From an uncultured Bacilli bacterium (GTDB taxonomy: Bacteria; Bacillota_I; Bacilli_A; RF39; UBA660): a stretch of DNA of 64,000 bases. Every line of letters starts with the position of its first letter. Within the stretch, counting starts at the first letter, position 1. Under the pieces are notes generated by a model, which saw only the letters and a list, made by a program, of their open reading frames with translations, was not told the DNA's origin and searched no databases. Of the stretch, positions 43,054 through 50,535 are shown one piece after another. Made by a program: the position numbers and the translations under genes. The stretch is from positions 66,811 to 130,810 of the forward strand of contig CAKPLN010000003.1 of assembly GCA_934167665.1 (NCBI GenBank), in the 5' to 3' direction.

Positions 43054-43284
43054 ATGAAAAGAAATATATTGACAAGTATTTTTAATACTTGTACCCTTAT
43101 ACATACATACATACATACATACATACATACATACATACATACATACATACATACATACATACGTATGCTATGTTATACAAGAAAGGAGGTATGCTTATTA
43201 TTTAAGCTACTTCCTTTTATTATCTTCTGCAAAGGAGGTAATGATTTAGAGTTATCAGTTATTAAGGTGAATCTTTATGGGTAA
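43054..43284 (+). CDS. Small frame containing the (ATAC)16 microsatellite
   Basis: 76 codons from an ATG with a very strong AGAGGAGG ribosome-binding site. It codes a short start (MKRNILTSIFNTCT), then a repeating IHTY segment from the tetranucleotide repeat, then 40 unrelated residues. Each gain or loss of one repeat shifts the frame; the other two frames stop 28 and 14 codons after the repeat. The product may be meaningless itself, and the translation might instead control downstream tail genes. Confidence 0.45.
   Translation: MKRNILTSIFNTCTLIHTYIHTYIHTYIHTYIHTYIRMLCYTRKEVCLLFKLLPFIIFCKGGNDLELSVIKVNLYG
43099..43162 (+). repeat. Perfect tetranucleotide microsatellite (ATAC)16
   Basis: 64 bases of uninterrupted ATAC, placed 115 bases before the first receptor-binding-type gene and 45 bases into a small frame with a strong ribosome-binding site. 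Such repeats are highly mutable by slipped-strand mispairing. Confidence 0.95.
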
Positions 43285-43708
43285 GGCAGTAAAGATGAAG
43301 GATAAGAATGGTAATAGTATTTATCCTTGCCCTTATTATCCAATAGGTAGCCTGTATTTATCAGTTATTAATGTAAATCCAGCCAATTTCTTTGGCGGAA
43401 CATGGGAACAGATTAAAGATCTGTTCTTATTAGCATGTGGTGATATATATTCAGCTGGCTCGACTGGCGGAGAAGCGACACATAAATTGACTGTAAATGA
43501 AATGCCATCTCATAAGCATGGAATTGCTGGATTTCCGGATGGCACTTCACAAGGATGGGCAGATCCAAACGTAAGAATTGTATATCATACTACAAATGAT
43601 AATCCTTATCCGCATATTGATGCTTTAATTAATTCGGCTGGTGGTGATCAAGCACACAATAATATGCCACCATACTTAGCCATATATGTTTGGAAAAGAA
43701 TAAAATAA
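43277..43708 (+). CDS. Tail collar/baseplate protein, copy 1
   Basis: 143 residues, AAGGTGA upstream. PCPYYPIGSLYLSVINVNPANFF and FGGTWEQIKD are the phage tail-collar (Gp10/baseplate) pattern, with EMPSHKHG carrying the conserved His motif and AHNNMPPYLAIYVWKR at the end. Such proteins sit at the tip of fibres. A paralogue follows at once. Confidence 0.8.
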   Translation: MGKAVKMKDKNGNSIYPCPYYPIGSLYLSVINVNPANFFGGTWEQIKDLFLLACGDIYSAGSTGGEATHKLTVNEMPSHKHGIAGFPDGTSQGWADPNVRIVYHTTNDNPYPHIDALINSAGGDQAHNNMPPYLAIYVWKRIK

Positions 43709-43728
43709 TAACTCTAAATTAAGAAAAT

Positions 43729-44160
43729 ATGAGCAAAAGTATTCAGTTAATAAATAATAATAATGAAAAAATATTTCCAAATCCACACTTTCCAGTAGGA
43801 AGCATTTACTTATCTGTATTAAATACAAATCCGAAGGTTTGGTTTGGTGGAAAGTGGGAATTAATTGCAAAAGGAAGAACTCTAGTAGGTGTTGACACAG
43901 ATGATGTAGACTTCAATGAAGCAAAAAAAATCGGTGGAGAGAAAAAACATAAACTAACAAAAGAAGAATTACCACCGATAGATATTAATACATCTTTTGC
44001 TACACCATCAACAAGTGGTGGTTATGGTAATGGTTTGCAATATGGAGATAGTAGTGGTAATTCACAAAATATCTTGGTAAAAAATGTAAATGCTGGAAAC
44101 AAGGAACACAATAATTTACAACCATATTTCACTTGTTTTATTTGGTGTCGCACTGCTTAA
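43729..44160 (+). CDS. Tail collar/baseplate protein, copy 2
   Basis: 143 residues, the same length as copy 1, with parallel motifs PNPHFPVGSIYLSVLNTNPK, WFGGKWELI and KEHNNLQPYFTCFIWCR. The middle differs (EELPPIDINTSFATP), so this is an old tandem duplication with a diverged recognition region. The ribosome-binding site is weak (AAGAAAAT). Confidence 0.78.
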   Translation: MSKSIQLINNNNEKIFPNPHFPVGSIYLSVLNTNPKVWFGGKWELIAKGRTLVGVDTDDVDFNEAKKIGGEKKHKLTKEELPPIDINTSFATPSTSGGYGNGLQYGDSSGNSQNILVKNVNAGNKEHNNLQPYFTCFIWCRTA

Positions 44161-44178
44161 GTAATAAGCCATAGAAGT

Positions 44179-44703
44179 ATGGCAAAATCATTCAAATTTA
44201 AAAACAATAATTATGTTGATAGTACAGGAATAGTTCATAATAAAACATTACTCAGTACACTACTAGATAAGTTGCTTAATGTTGTTCCAACAAAATATTT
44301 GTTAGCAACAATAAGTGATAGCTCACATGTAAGTAATGTAGATTGGACAAAAATGTTACTTATAAAATCAGAAGGTAATGTAAAAAATACTGAACTAACT
44401 ATTGAAAACAATGTTATAAAAGTGGGAAAAAATATAAATCGTTTAAAGATTAGTGCATCTGTATTTTGTGAGGGTATAGATAATGGTGCATACATTTGGG
44501 GTGCAATTTGTGTAAACGATTCAAGAACTTGCATGACTATTACTAGTGGAACATATTACCAATCAGCAATATTCCCTCCAAAAATCATAAATGTTCAAGA
44601 AAATGATTTAATTTCACTTCAGTTAAATACATCGAGTTCAAATAATGTTAGTGAACGTCTTGGAGTAACAAACACATGGTTATTAGTTGAAATAATAGAA
44701 TAA
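44179..44703 (+). CDS. Phage tail fibre-tip protein
   Basis: 174 residues, beginning AKSFKFKNNNYVDSTGIVHN, a pattern seen at the start of small siphovirus fibre or baseplate proteins. The rest is beta-rich and ends TWLLVEIIE, suggesting a jelly-roll head. A role in host recognition is inferred from fold pattern and position. Confidence 0.65.
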   Translation: MAKSFKFKNNNYVDSTGIVHNKTLLSTLLDKLLNVVPTKYLLATISDSSHVSNVDWTKMLLIKSEGNVKNTELTIENNVIKVGKNINRLKISASVFCEGIDNGAYIWGAICVNDSRTCMTITSGTYYQSAIFPPKIINVQENDLISLQLNTSSSNNVSERLGVTNTWLLVEIIE

Positions 44704-44716
44704 GAAAGGACAGAAA

Positions 44717-45049
44717 ATGAAAGATTTTTTAAAAAAAGTATTGCTTAAAGTTCCGATTTTGATTCGGGATTTTTTATTGAAAGATATTAAAGATGAAATT
44801 AAAACTGATATTAAAGATTTAAAAAAAGAAATAAAAGATATTAAGATGGATAATAAAGCTATCCATAGCGAACTTTTAAAGAACAGTCTGGACACGATGA
44901 AAATTGCTATTTGTAGTGAAGAGCTGCCATTAAGCGAAAGAGTTTCTATTGGAAAAGATTACATTGATAAAGGTGGCAATGGGGCAATAAAAATAAAGGT
45001 TCATGTACTTGAAGATGAGTATGAGAAGGAGTTGAAGAATAATGCTTAA
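44717..45049 (+). CDS. Small helical protein before holin
   Basis: 110 residues, GAAAGGA upstream. The first 55 residues form an amphipathic coiled coil (DEIKTDIKDLKKEIKDIK), and the second half contains LPLSERVSIGKDYIDKGGNG. Often found beside holins in gut phages; may help lysis or tail attachment. It overlaps the holin-like gene by 8 bases. Confidence 0.65.
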   Translation: MKDFLKKVLLKVPILIRDFLLKDIKDEIKTDIKDLKKEIKDIKMDNKAIHSELLKNSLDTMKIAICSEELPLSERVSIGKDYIDKGGNGAIKIKVHVLEDEYEKELKNNA

Positions 45050-45425
45050 CTTATTTATAGGATTAGTGGCCACTATGTTGGCCAATGTTTTGCTTGGCAT
45101 GACACTTGCTAAATTAAAGCAGAGTTTTAACAAGAAAAAATTATTAGAAGGTTTAGTCAAGATTGTGAGTATATTGGCTGGTGTAGGACTTATGTACTTA
45201 ACATCATACTTAAATCCAGACATTTTAGTAGCCAACATCAATGGTACCAATGTAAACTTGATTAATGCTATCAAATTGTTGTTCATGGCTGGGATTATTA
45301 TGTATGGTAGTCAAGATTTGATAAAATTAAAAGACATTTTAAAGTTGAAAACTGAAATAAACGACTTGCAAGAAGAGTCAACAATTAAAATACCGACAGA
45401 AAACATTATTGAAAGAGGTGATTAA
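45042..45425 (+). CDS. Phage holin-like protein
   Basis: 127 residues with three hydrophobic segments (about residues 2-22, 40-58 and 75-93) and a charged C-terminal tail. Together with its place directly before the lysin gene, this fits a holin that makes the membrane permeable at lysis. Confidence 0.8.
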   Translation: MLNLFIGLVATMLANVLLGMTLAKLKQSFNKKKLLEGLVKIVSILAGVGLMYLTSYLNPDILVANINGTNVNLINAIKLLFMAGIIMYGSQDLIKLKDILKLKTEINDLQEESTIKIPTENIIERGD

Positions 45426-45427
45426 TA

Positions 45428-46429
45428 ATGGAAAAAGCAATGTATCCGATTAAGACAATTAGAATTACACAGAGAGATCATCAAGGAACACATGCTGATT
45501 CGTGGGCAACAGATGAAGCTGGTCCTGATGGTAATATAAGTTCATTGTTTGCACCATTTACTGGAACAATAAAGAAAATCTATTCTGCTGATGCTAATGA
45601 AGTGTGGCTAGAAAGTACAGAACCAGTTGAATATCCTGATGGCACAAAAGATTACATGACCATTATGTTTGCACATTGTAACGATGTTAGTCACTTATGG
45701 GTTGGCAAAGTTATTAAGCAAGGAGAATCATTTTATAGTGAGGGTACCAAAGGTCAAGCTACAGGTAATCATTGCCATTTTGAATGCGCTAAAGGTAAAT
45801 TCACAGGAACTGGATGGCATAAAGACAATGCTGGGTACTGGTCTATTAATAATGGCAAATTGGTTACAGACTGTTTATTTGTAGATGATAGTTATAATAT
45901 TATCCAAACACTTGGACTAAATTTTAAGAATGTTAAAGACGTTGAAGTTAAAAAGTATGGAACTCCAGTTGAAAGAGATGAATACGTTAATCAAATTAAA
46001 ATAAATGCTAATAATGTTCGTGCTAGAACTAGCCCTCATGGAGATATTATAGGGTATATGAATCCAGGGCTTTATAATTCTTTGGAGTTTACAACAGTAG
46101 AAGGTTATGACTGGCATAAAGTTGAAGAAGGGTTATATTGTGCAATGGGGGAATGGGCTGAATGGTTTCCTAAAAAGGAAAAAACAGTTGAACCACCAAA
46201 ACAGGATGAAACAGCTACAAAGATTGATGAACTAAATAAAACTATTGACGACTTAAACAATCAGTTGGATAGCCTAAAAGAAGAGTTAAATAAGGCAAAT
46301 GATGAGATAAGTGAATACAAGAATAAACTAGATGCGATTCCTAATGTTAAATTAATTTTTGAGAGTCCTAAACTTGATTTTTATGCAATAAAATTACTAG
46401 AAAAAGATAAATTGTACCTTGGAAAATAA
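45428..46429 (+). CDS. Phage endolysin: M23-type peptidase with SH3-like and coiled-coil tail
   Basis: 333 residues, GAGGTGAT upstream. Residues 1-150 resemble an M23 (lysostaphin-type) zinc endopeptidase with IMFAHCND and GNHCHFE, where the second HxH and an upstream H bind zinc. Residues about 195-255 (IKINANNVRARTSPHGDIIG) form a bacterial SH3-like wall-binding domain. A coiled coil (about 265-310) and short end follow. It should cut peptidoglycan cross-bridges. Confidence 0.85.
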   Translation: MEKAMYPIKTIRITQRDHQGTHADSWATDEAGPDGNISSLFAPFTGTIKKIYSADANEVWLESTEPVEYPDGTKDYMTIMFAHCNDVSHLWVGKVIKQGESFYSEGTKGQATGNHCHFECAKGKFTGTGWHKDNAGYWSINNGKLVTDCLFVDDSYNIIQTLGLNFKNVKDVEVKKYGTPVERDEYVNQIKINANNVRARTSPHGDIIGYMNPGLYNSLEFTTVEGYDWHKVEEGLYCAMGEWAEWFPKKEKTVEPPKQDETATKIDELNKTIDDLNNQLDSLKEELNKANDEISEYKNKLDAIPNVKLIFESPKLDFYAIKLLEKDKLYLGK

Positions 46430-46444
46430 AAAAATCGAAATTAA

Positions 46445-46492
46445 AATAGTGCTGAAACTACTAAATTAGTGGTTTGCAGCACTATTTTTTTT
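46445..46492 (+). terminator. Terminator of the late operon
   Basis: AATAGTGCTG (46445-46454) pairs exactly with CAGCACTATT (46477-46486), with an inner stem, followed by T8. Confidence 0.93.
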
Positions 46493-46525
46493 GTGCAATA
46501 ATATCGCTGAAAGCGAGGTGATATT

Positions 46526-46702
46526 GTGCAAAGAACCTATATTTTAAGTAAAGAAGAGGTAGAAAAAATTAATGAATTATATAATACTAACTTATATTCT
46601 ATTATGATCCAACAAGTTGGCAATAAGTATTATGCCATTTTGGATTGTGACATTAAAAGAAAAATATATAAAAAAGAGGCTATGAAATATTTTGAATCAT
46701 AG
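46526..46702 (+). CDS. Small protein with GTG start after late terminator
   Basis: 58 residues. The GTG start at 46526 has GCGAGGTGAT upstream. ILSKEEVEKINELYNTN and GNKYYAILDCD suggest a compact alpha/beta protein. It overlaps the stop of the opposing HNH gene by 6 bases. Located after the lysis terminator, it might be a lysogenic accessory gene. Confidence 0.6.
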   Translation: MQRTYILSKEEVEKINELYNTNLYSIMIQQVGNKYYAILDCDIKRKIYKKEAMKYFES

Positions 46703-47182
46703 CCAACTCTTTCTAAAGGTTTTTATGAATTCCTCTCTAGTACCAATATTTTTTTCAAAATAATTCTGACAAATTACATACCATTTGCGATTAAATAAGA
46801 CATCATTTTGGTATTTGCTGTGGCACTTTTCACATAAGGGTAATACAAACCCATACTTCATAGAGTTTTGACGATTACGTCCGGCAAAAATCTCATGCAA
46901 ATGGTCTTTCTTATTTGAACATAGATAACATTTATCCAAATTGTCAGTAAACACACTAAATCTATTTTTCTCTAATTTAGCCAGTTTAGCAGATTTCTTT
47001 TTCATTTTATATATTTTTTTATGCCGCAAAGTAGAATAATTTTGCATCTTATTATAATTAGAGTTGCAGTTATGCAGCTTATACTGATTGCAATTTCGAC
47101 AGTCATTAGGTGTTATTTGCTTAGTTTTTATTTTACAGAATATAGTTTTATTAAATTTTTTTTTCATATATATACAGTTCAT
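46697..47182 (-). CDS. HNH endonuclease-like protein at prophage right end
   Basis: 161 residues. CYLCSNKKDHLHEIFAGRNR then YGFVLPLCEKCHSKYQND forms a zinc-stabilised HNH fold. The N-terminal third has a separate cysteine cluster (CKIKTKQITPNDCRNC). The start codon (47182) has only a weak GGT upstream. Transcribed opposite to the late genes at the attR side, where phages carry accessory genes. Confidence 0.75.
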   Translation of the reverse strand: MNCIYMKKKFNKTIFCKIKTKQITPNDCRNCNQYKLHNCNSNYNKMQNYSTLRHKKIYKMKKKSAKLAKLEKNRFSVFTDNLDKCYLCSNKKDHLHEIFAGRNRQNSMKYGFVLPLCEKCHSKYQNDVLFNRKWYVICQNYFEKNIGTREEFIKTFRKSWL

Positions 47183-47249
47183 TTTATTACCATTTATAAA
47201 GGTAATTAATAGTAATATTTTACCTAATAAAAAACTTTTATTTATTCAC

Positions 47250-47325
47250 AAATGATAGGAAATGATAGACAATGACTAGCAATGAAAAACAATGTATAGC
47301 AACGAATGACAATGAAATACATATA
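47250..47325 (+). repeat. Degenerate short tandem repeats next to attR
   Basis: Six or seven imperfect copies, 9-12 bases apart, of a unit like AAATGATAG or CAATGAMWAGC. They lie 10-85 bases left of the att core and outside genes. Could be integrase arm sites or a decaying satellite. Confidence 0.5.
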
Positions 47326-47335
47326 ATTTTGTATT

Positions 47336-47353
47336 TCCTGTCTTCCCGACCAT
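47336..47353 (+). other. Prophage attachment site attR
   Basis: Second exact copy of the 18-base tRNA-Pro end, followed by a terminator-like stem similar to the one at attL. Confidence 0.9.
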
Positions 47354-47362
47354 TATGAATTT

Positions 47363-47387
47363 AACGTTGATTATTCAACGTTTTTTT
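47363..47387 (+). terminator. Displaced host tRNA-Pro terminator
   Basis: AACGTTGA-TTAT-TCAACGTT with T7. By position this is the original chromosomal terminator of the tRNA operon, moved away by the prophage. Confidence 0.75.
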
Positions 47388-47466
47388 GTACCATAATGAC
47401 TCTACCTAATTATCAAATATATTAATATTAAAATAAATAACTCATAGAATTAATTAGGTGATAAAT

Positions 47467-48522
47467 TTGAAAACATTAAAAATTATAATAATATTGTTCC
47501 TAGCAATTATTATAATGCCCACTGCTAGAGCATTAGATTATTCATCATCTAGTATTGTTATAGATAAAAATAGTGGTCGCATACTTTATCAAAATAATTC
47601 CCATGAGAAAAGACTTATAGCATCAACTACCAAAATATTAACCGCTATTATTGTAATAGAAAAAGGAAATTTAGATAGAGAAGTAACAGTAGGCCCAGAA
47701 GTACTTAAAATGTATGGTACCAATATATATATTGAAGTAGGGGAAAAATTAAAAGTAATAGATTTATTATATGGACTACTTCTTAGAAGTGGTAACGATG
47801 CCGCAGTAACATTAGCAGTCGCTACCTCAAAGACAGAAGAAAACTTTGTCGCCGAAATGAATCAAAAAGCCCAAGAAATAGGTATGAAAGATAGCATTTT
47901 CGCTAATCCCCATGGTCTCGATGAAGAAACTAAAAACTATTCAACAGCCTACGACATGGCCCTATTAATGCAGTATGCTAGTAAAAATCCTATTTTCAGT
48001 GAAATATCCGCTACCAAAAAATATACTGTCTCAACTGGTAGTAAAACTTACCTTTGGTATAACCGCAATAAACTACTTACAAGATATAAATATTGTACAG
48101 GTGGTAAGAATGGCTATACCCCAAGTGCCGGAAAAACTTTAGTATCAACAGCCTCTAAAGATAACCTAGATTTAATTACTGTTAGTCTAAACGACAGTGA
48201 TACATATACAACTCATGAAAAAATAGATGACTATGTTTTCTCCAAATATAAAAATTATAAAATTATTGATAAAGATACCTTTAATATTGATAAAACATTT
48301 ACAACAGATAAACTATATCTAAAAGAAGACTTTTGTTATCCTCTTACTGAAGAAGAAACCGAAAAAATAAAAACCATTGTTAATATTGATAATAAATCTA
48401 AGAAAGGTAATATAAATATCTATCTTGATAATAAAAAAATAGGTAGTTTAACTATATATAAAGAACAAGAAAAAAAAGAAGAGTCCTTCTTCTCTAAACT
48501 AAGATCACTCTTCCGTCGCTAA
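47467..48522 (+). CDS. D-alanyl-D-alanine carboxypeptidase (DacF-like)
   Basis: 351 residues from TTG 47467, which has TAGGTGAT upstream; GTG 47458 is part of that site. A signal peptide fills the first 22 residues. The serine peptidase S11 motifs are S53-T-T-K56, S108-G-N110 and K214-N-G216 (a KNG variant of KTG). It trims the terminal D-Ala of peptidoglycan stems. A C-terminal beta domain and basic tail follow. Its 3' end overlaps the opposing gene by 18 bases. Confidence 0.92.
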   Translation: MKTLKIIIILFLAIIIMPTARALDYSSSSIVIDKNSGRILYQNNSHEKRLIASTTKILTAIIVIEKGNLDREVTVGPEVLKMYGTNIYIEVGEKLKVIDLLYGLLLRSGNDAAVTLAVATSKTEENFVAEMNQKAQEIGMKDSIFANPHGLDEETKNYSTAYDMALLMQYASKNPIFSEISATKKYTVSTGSKTYLWYNRNKLLTRYKYCTGGKNGYTPSAGKTLVSTASKDNLDLITVSLNDSDTYTTHEKIDDYVFSKYKNYKIIDKDTFNIDKTFTTDKLYLKEDFCYPLTEEETEKIKTIVNIDNKSKKGNINIYLDNKKIGSLTIYKEQEKKEESFFSKLRSLFRR

Positions 48523-49425
48523 TCTAAAAAAGTTAAAACTAGGATGACAAAATAGTCTAATACCATAACCATTAGTACCAATACCACCAGAAACATATAA
48601 CTTGCTATTATCAATTTCATAATATTCTTCATTATAAGTTAATGCTCCATCTATTTTATAAGGAGACTTTAAGAAAGGAATATTAATACTATTATTATGA
48701 GAGTGTCCTGCTAAAAATAAATCAGTAGTATATTTATCTTTAATGTCATTAACTAAATCAGGCTCATGTATCAACGAAATAGTATAAATATTGCTATTAT
48801 AGACTTCACTATTATAATAACTATAGGCCTTATCAATGTCACTTGCCAAACCTAATTTACTAGAGACACCAACAATTAAAATAGGTTCATTTGAATTATT
48901 ATATACCAAATCATAATCATTATTTAATATTGAAAAACCACTTTGATTAAATATAGTTAAGAATTCCTCTTTATCTTCTTCCCCAGTAATAGCGTATTTA
49001 CTAATACCAGCCTCAATTTTAGTTAACTCTTTAATTAATAATTCCTGCTCATCAGACTTTAAATCATAACCTTTATTAATTAAATCCCCAGTAAAAACAA
49101 CAATATCTGGCTTTCTCTCATTAATCATTTTAACTAATCTCTTAACATCATCTATAAAAATAGTACTTCCATAATGGAGATCAGAAAATTGTACTACTTT
49201 AACCCCATCAAAACTACTAGGAATTTTACTACTTACAATTCTATCTTCTCGAACAATAATCATTTTAGTAGAAATATATTTATTATACGAATAAAAAATA
49301 ATAGCTAAAGTTGAAAATATAACTATAAATTTGAAAATAATCATAAAGATTTTTTTTTGTTTTTTACGTCTAAGTTCATAAGATACAGCCTTCTGCCGAC
49401 TCTTATTTAATTCTTCACGAGTCAC
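48505..49425 (-). CDS. Membrane-anchored metallophosphoesterase
   Basis: 306 residues from the GTG at 49425, chosen because AAGGTGAT lies just upstream. One transmembrane helix near residues 25-47. The calcineurin-like motifs are visible: QFSDLHYGS, VFTGDLIN, LIHEPD and LAGHSHNN. The family includes the YkuE-like enzymes, but the substrate is unknown. An asparagine-containing GEEDKEE replaces the usual GNHD motif, which may lower activity. Confidence 0.88.
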   Translation of the reverse strand: MTREELNKSRQKAVSYELRRKKQKKIFMIIFKFIVIFSTLAIIFYSYNKYISTKMIIVREDRIVSSKIPSSFDGVKVVQFSDLHYGSTIFIDDVKRLVKMINERKPDIVVFTGDLINKGYDLKSDEQELLIKELTKIEAGISKYAITGEEDKEEFLTIFNQSGFSILNNDYDLVYNNSNEPILIVGVSSKLGLASDIDKAYSYYNSEVYNSNIYTISLIHEPDLVNDIKDKYTTDLFLAGHSHNNSINIPFLKSPYKIDGALTYNEEYYEIDNSKLYVSGGIGTNGYGIRLFCHPSFNFFRLATEE

Positions 49426-49544
49426 AATCATCACCTTATTATATTGTAACACACGTTTATTAATAAAAAAATTAAATAATTATAAGTTTATAAAAATCTT
49501 AAATTATGTTAAAATAAATCTATATATAAAATAAGGAGTCAATT

Positions 49545-50240
49545 ATGAAGAATAAAATATTAGTTACTACTGTAATCTTACTTTTACTATTAACACTTAC
49601 TGCTTGTTCTAAAGGAAAGAAAACTACTACTGAAGATCTTTTAAATATAGACTATAATGTTGAAGGACATGAGACAACTCTTTCTAAATATGATACTACT
49701 AATCCAGTTGTTGCCTTATACCTTGAAAATTATGGTTCTATTGTGATTGAATTATATAAAGACGTCGCTACCAACACGGTAAACAATTTTATTTATCTTG
49801 TAGAAACAGGTTTTTATGATAATAATACCTTTCATAGACTTGTACCAAACTTTGTTTTACAAGGAGGAGATCCTACTGGAACTGGTATGGGAGATCCTGG
49901 CTATAAAATCAAAGGGGAATTTAAAAGTAATGGTTATGAAAATAATCTAAAACATACTAAGTGGGTTGTTTCTATGGCTAGAGCTTCTTACTCTAATGAC
50001 ACAGCTGGTTCTCAATTCTTTATTATGTTAGATGATGCTGATTATTTAGATGGAGAATATGCTGCTTTTGGTAAAGTGATAGATGGCTATGAAAATATTG
50101 AAAAAATAGTTAAAAATGAACGTATCGCTGATCAAGAAACAGGTAAACTACAAAAGAACATAAAAATCAAAAAAGCCCTTGTAGATTTAAAAGGACTAAC
50201 ATATGAAGAACCAGAAAAGATTATTACCAATGCCAAATAG
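49545..50240 (+). CDS. Lipoprotein cyclophilin-type peptidyl-prolyl isomerase
   Basis: 231 residues, AAGGAG upstream. The signal sequence ends in lipobox LTAC (Cys at residue 21). The cyclophilin domain shows NNFIYLVETGFYDNNTFHR, VLQGGDPTGTGMGDPGY, SMARASYSNDTAGSQFFI and AAFGKVIDGY. It probably folds secreted proteins at the outer membrane face. The T-box promoter begins shortly after its stop. Confidence 0.93.
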   Translation: MKNKILVTTVILLLLLTLTACSKGKKTTTEDLLNIDYNVEGHETTLSKYDTTNPVVALYLENYGSIVIELYKDVATNTVNNFIYLVETGFYDNNTFHRLVPNFVLQGGDPTGTGMGDPGYKIKGEFKSNGYENNLKHTKWVVSMARASYSNDTAGSQFFIMLDDADYLDGEYAAFGKVIDGYENIEKIVKNERIADQETGKLQKNIKIKKALVDLKGLTYEEPEKIITNAK

Positions 50241-50258
50241 AAAATAAACACTAAACTA

Positions 50259-50287
50259 TTGAAATATAATATTATTTAAGATATAAT
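50259..50287 (+). promoter_or_regulatory. Promoter of the T-box-valS transcript
   Basis: TTGAAA (50259-50264) and TATAAT (50282-50287), 17-base spacer, just upstream of the T-box leader. Confidence 0.8.
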
Positions 50288-50292
50288 AGCAA

Positions 50293-50515
50293 CTAGATGT
50301 GATGAGTCTGAGGAGTAAATATTTATTCATACATAGAGAGTTAATGGTTGGTGTAAATTAACTATGATTAATATTGAAGGTAGCAGATGAACATGATTTC
50401 CGAAACTAAGTAGGTTATCCCGGATTATTCCGTTATAAAGAAGAGGATATCATAAGATATCAAATTAAGGTGGTACCACGAAAATCTCGTCCTTTAAGGA
50501 TTGAGATTTTTTTTA
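50293..50515 (+). promoter_or_regulatory. T-box riboswitch, valine-specific
   Basis: The conserved T-box AAGGTGGTACCACG is at 50467-50480, with TGGT positioned to bind the tRNA 3' end. The specifier is probably GTA (50380-50382) in GAAGGTAGC, matching tRNA-Val(UAC). A terminator AAAATCTC/GAGATTTT with T-run follows (50481-50514). Uncharged tRNA-Val should favour the antiterminator and valS expression. Confidence 0.93.
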
Positions 50516-50535
50516 ATTAAAAAAGGAGTGATATT

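Larger units (their letters stand above)
10677..47353. mobile_element. Temperate siphovirus-type prophage in tRNA-Pro
   Basis: About 36.7 kb bounded by 18-bp direct repeats. It carries a tyrosine integrase beside attL, a repressor and ImmA-like block transcribed leftward, a rightward early region, and complete packaging, head, tail, host-recognition and lysis modules. A tape measure and several minor capsid/tail genes without a contractile sheath indicate a long non-contractile tail. No broken core gene was seen, so it may be inducible. Confidence 0.93.

Noticed and set aside
42831..43160. Minus-strand frame with repeated MYVC residues
   Set aside because: It is the antisense reading of the ATAC microsatellite.
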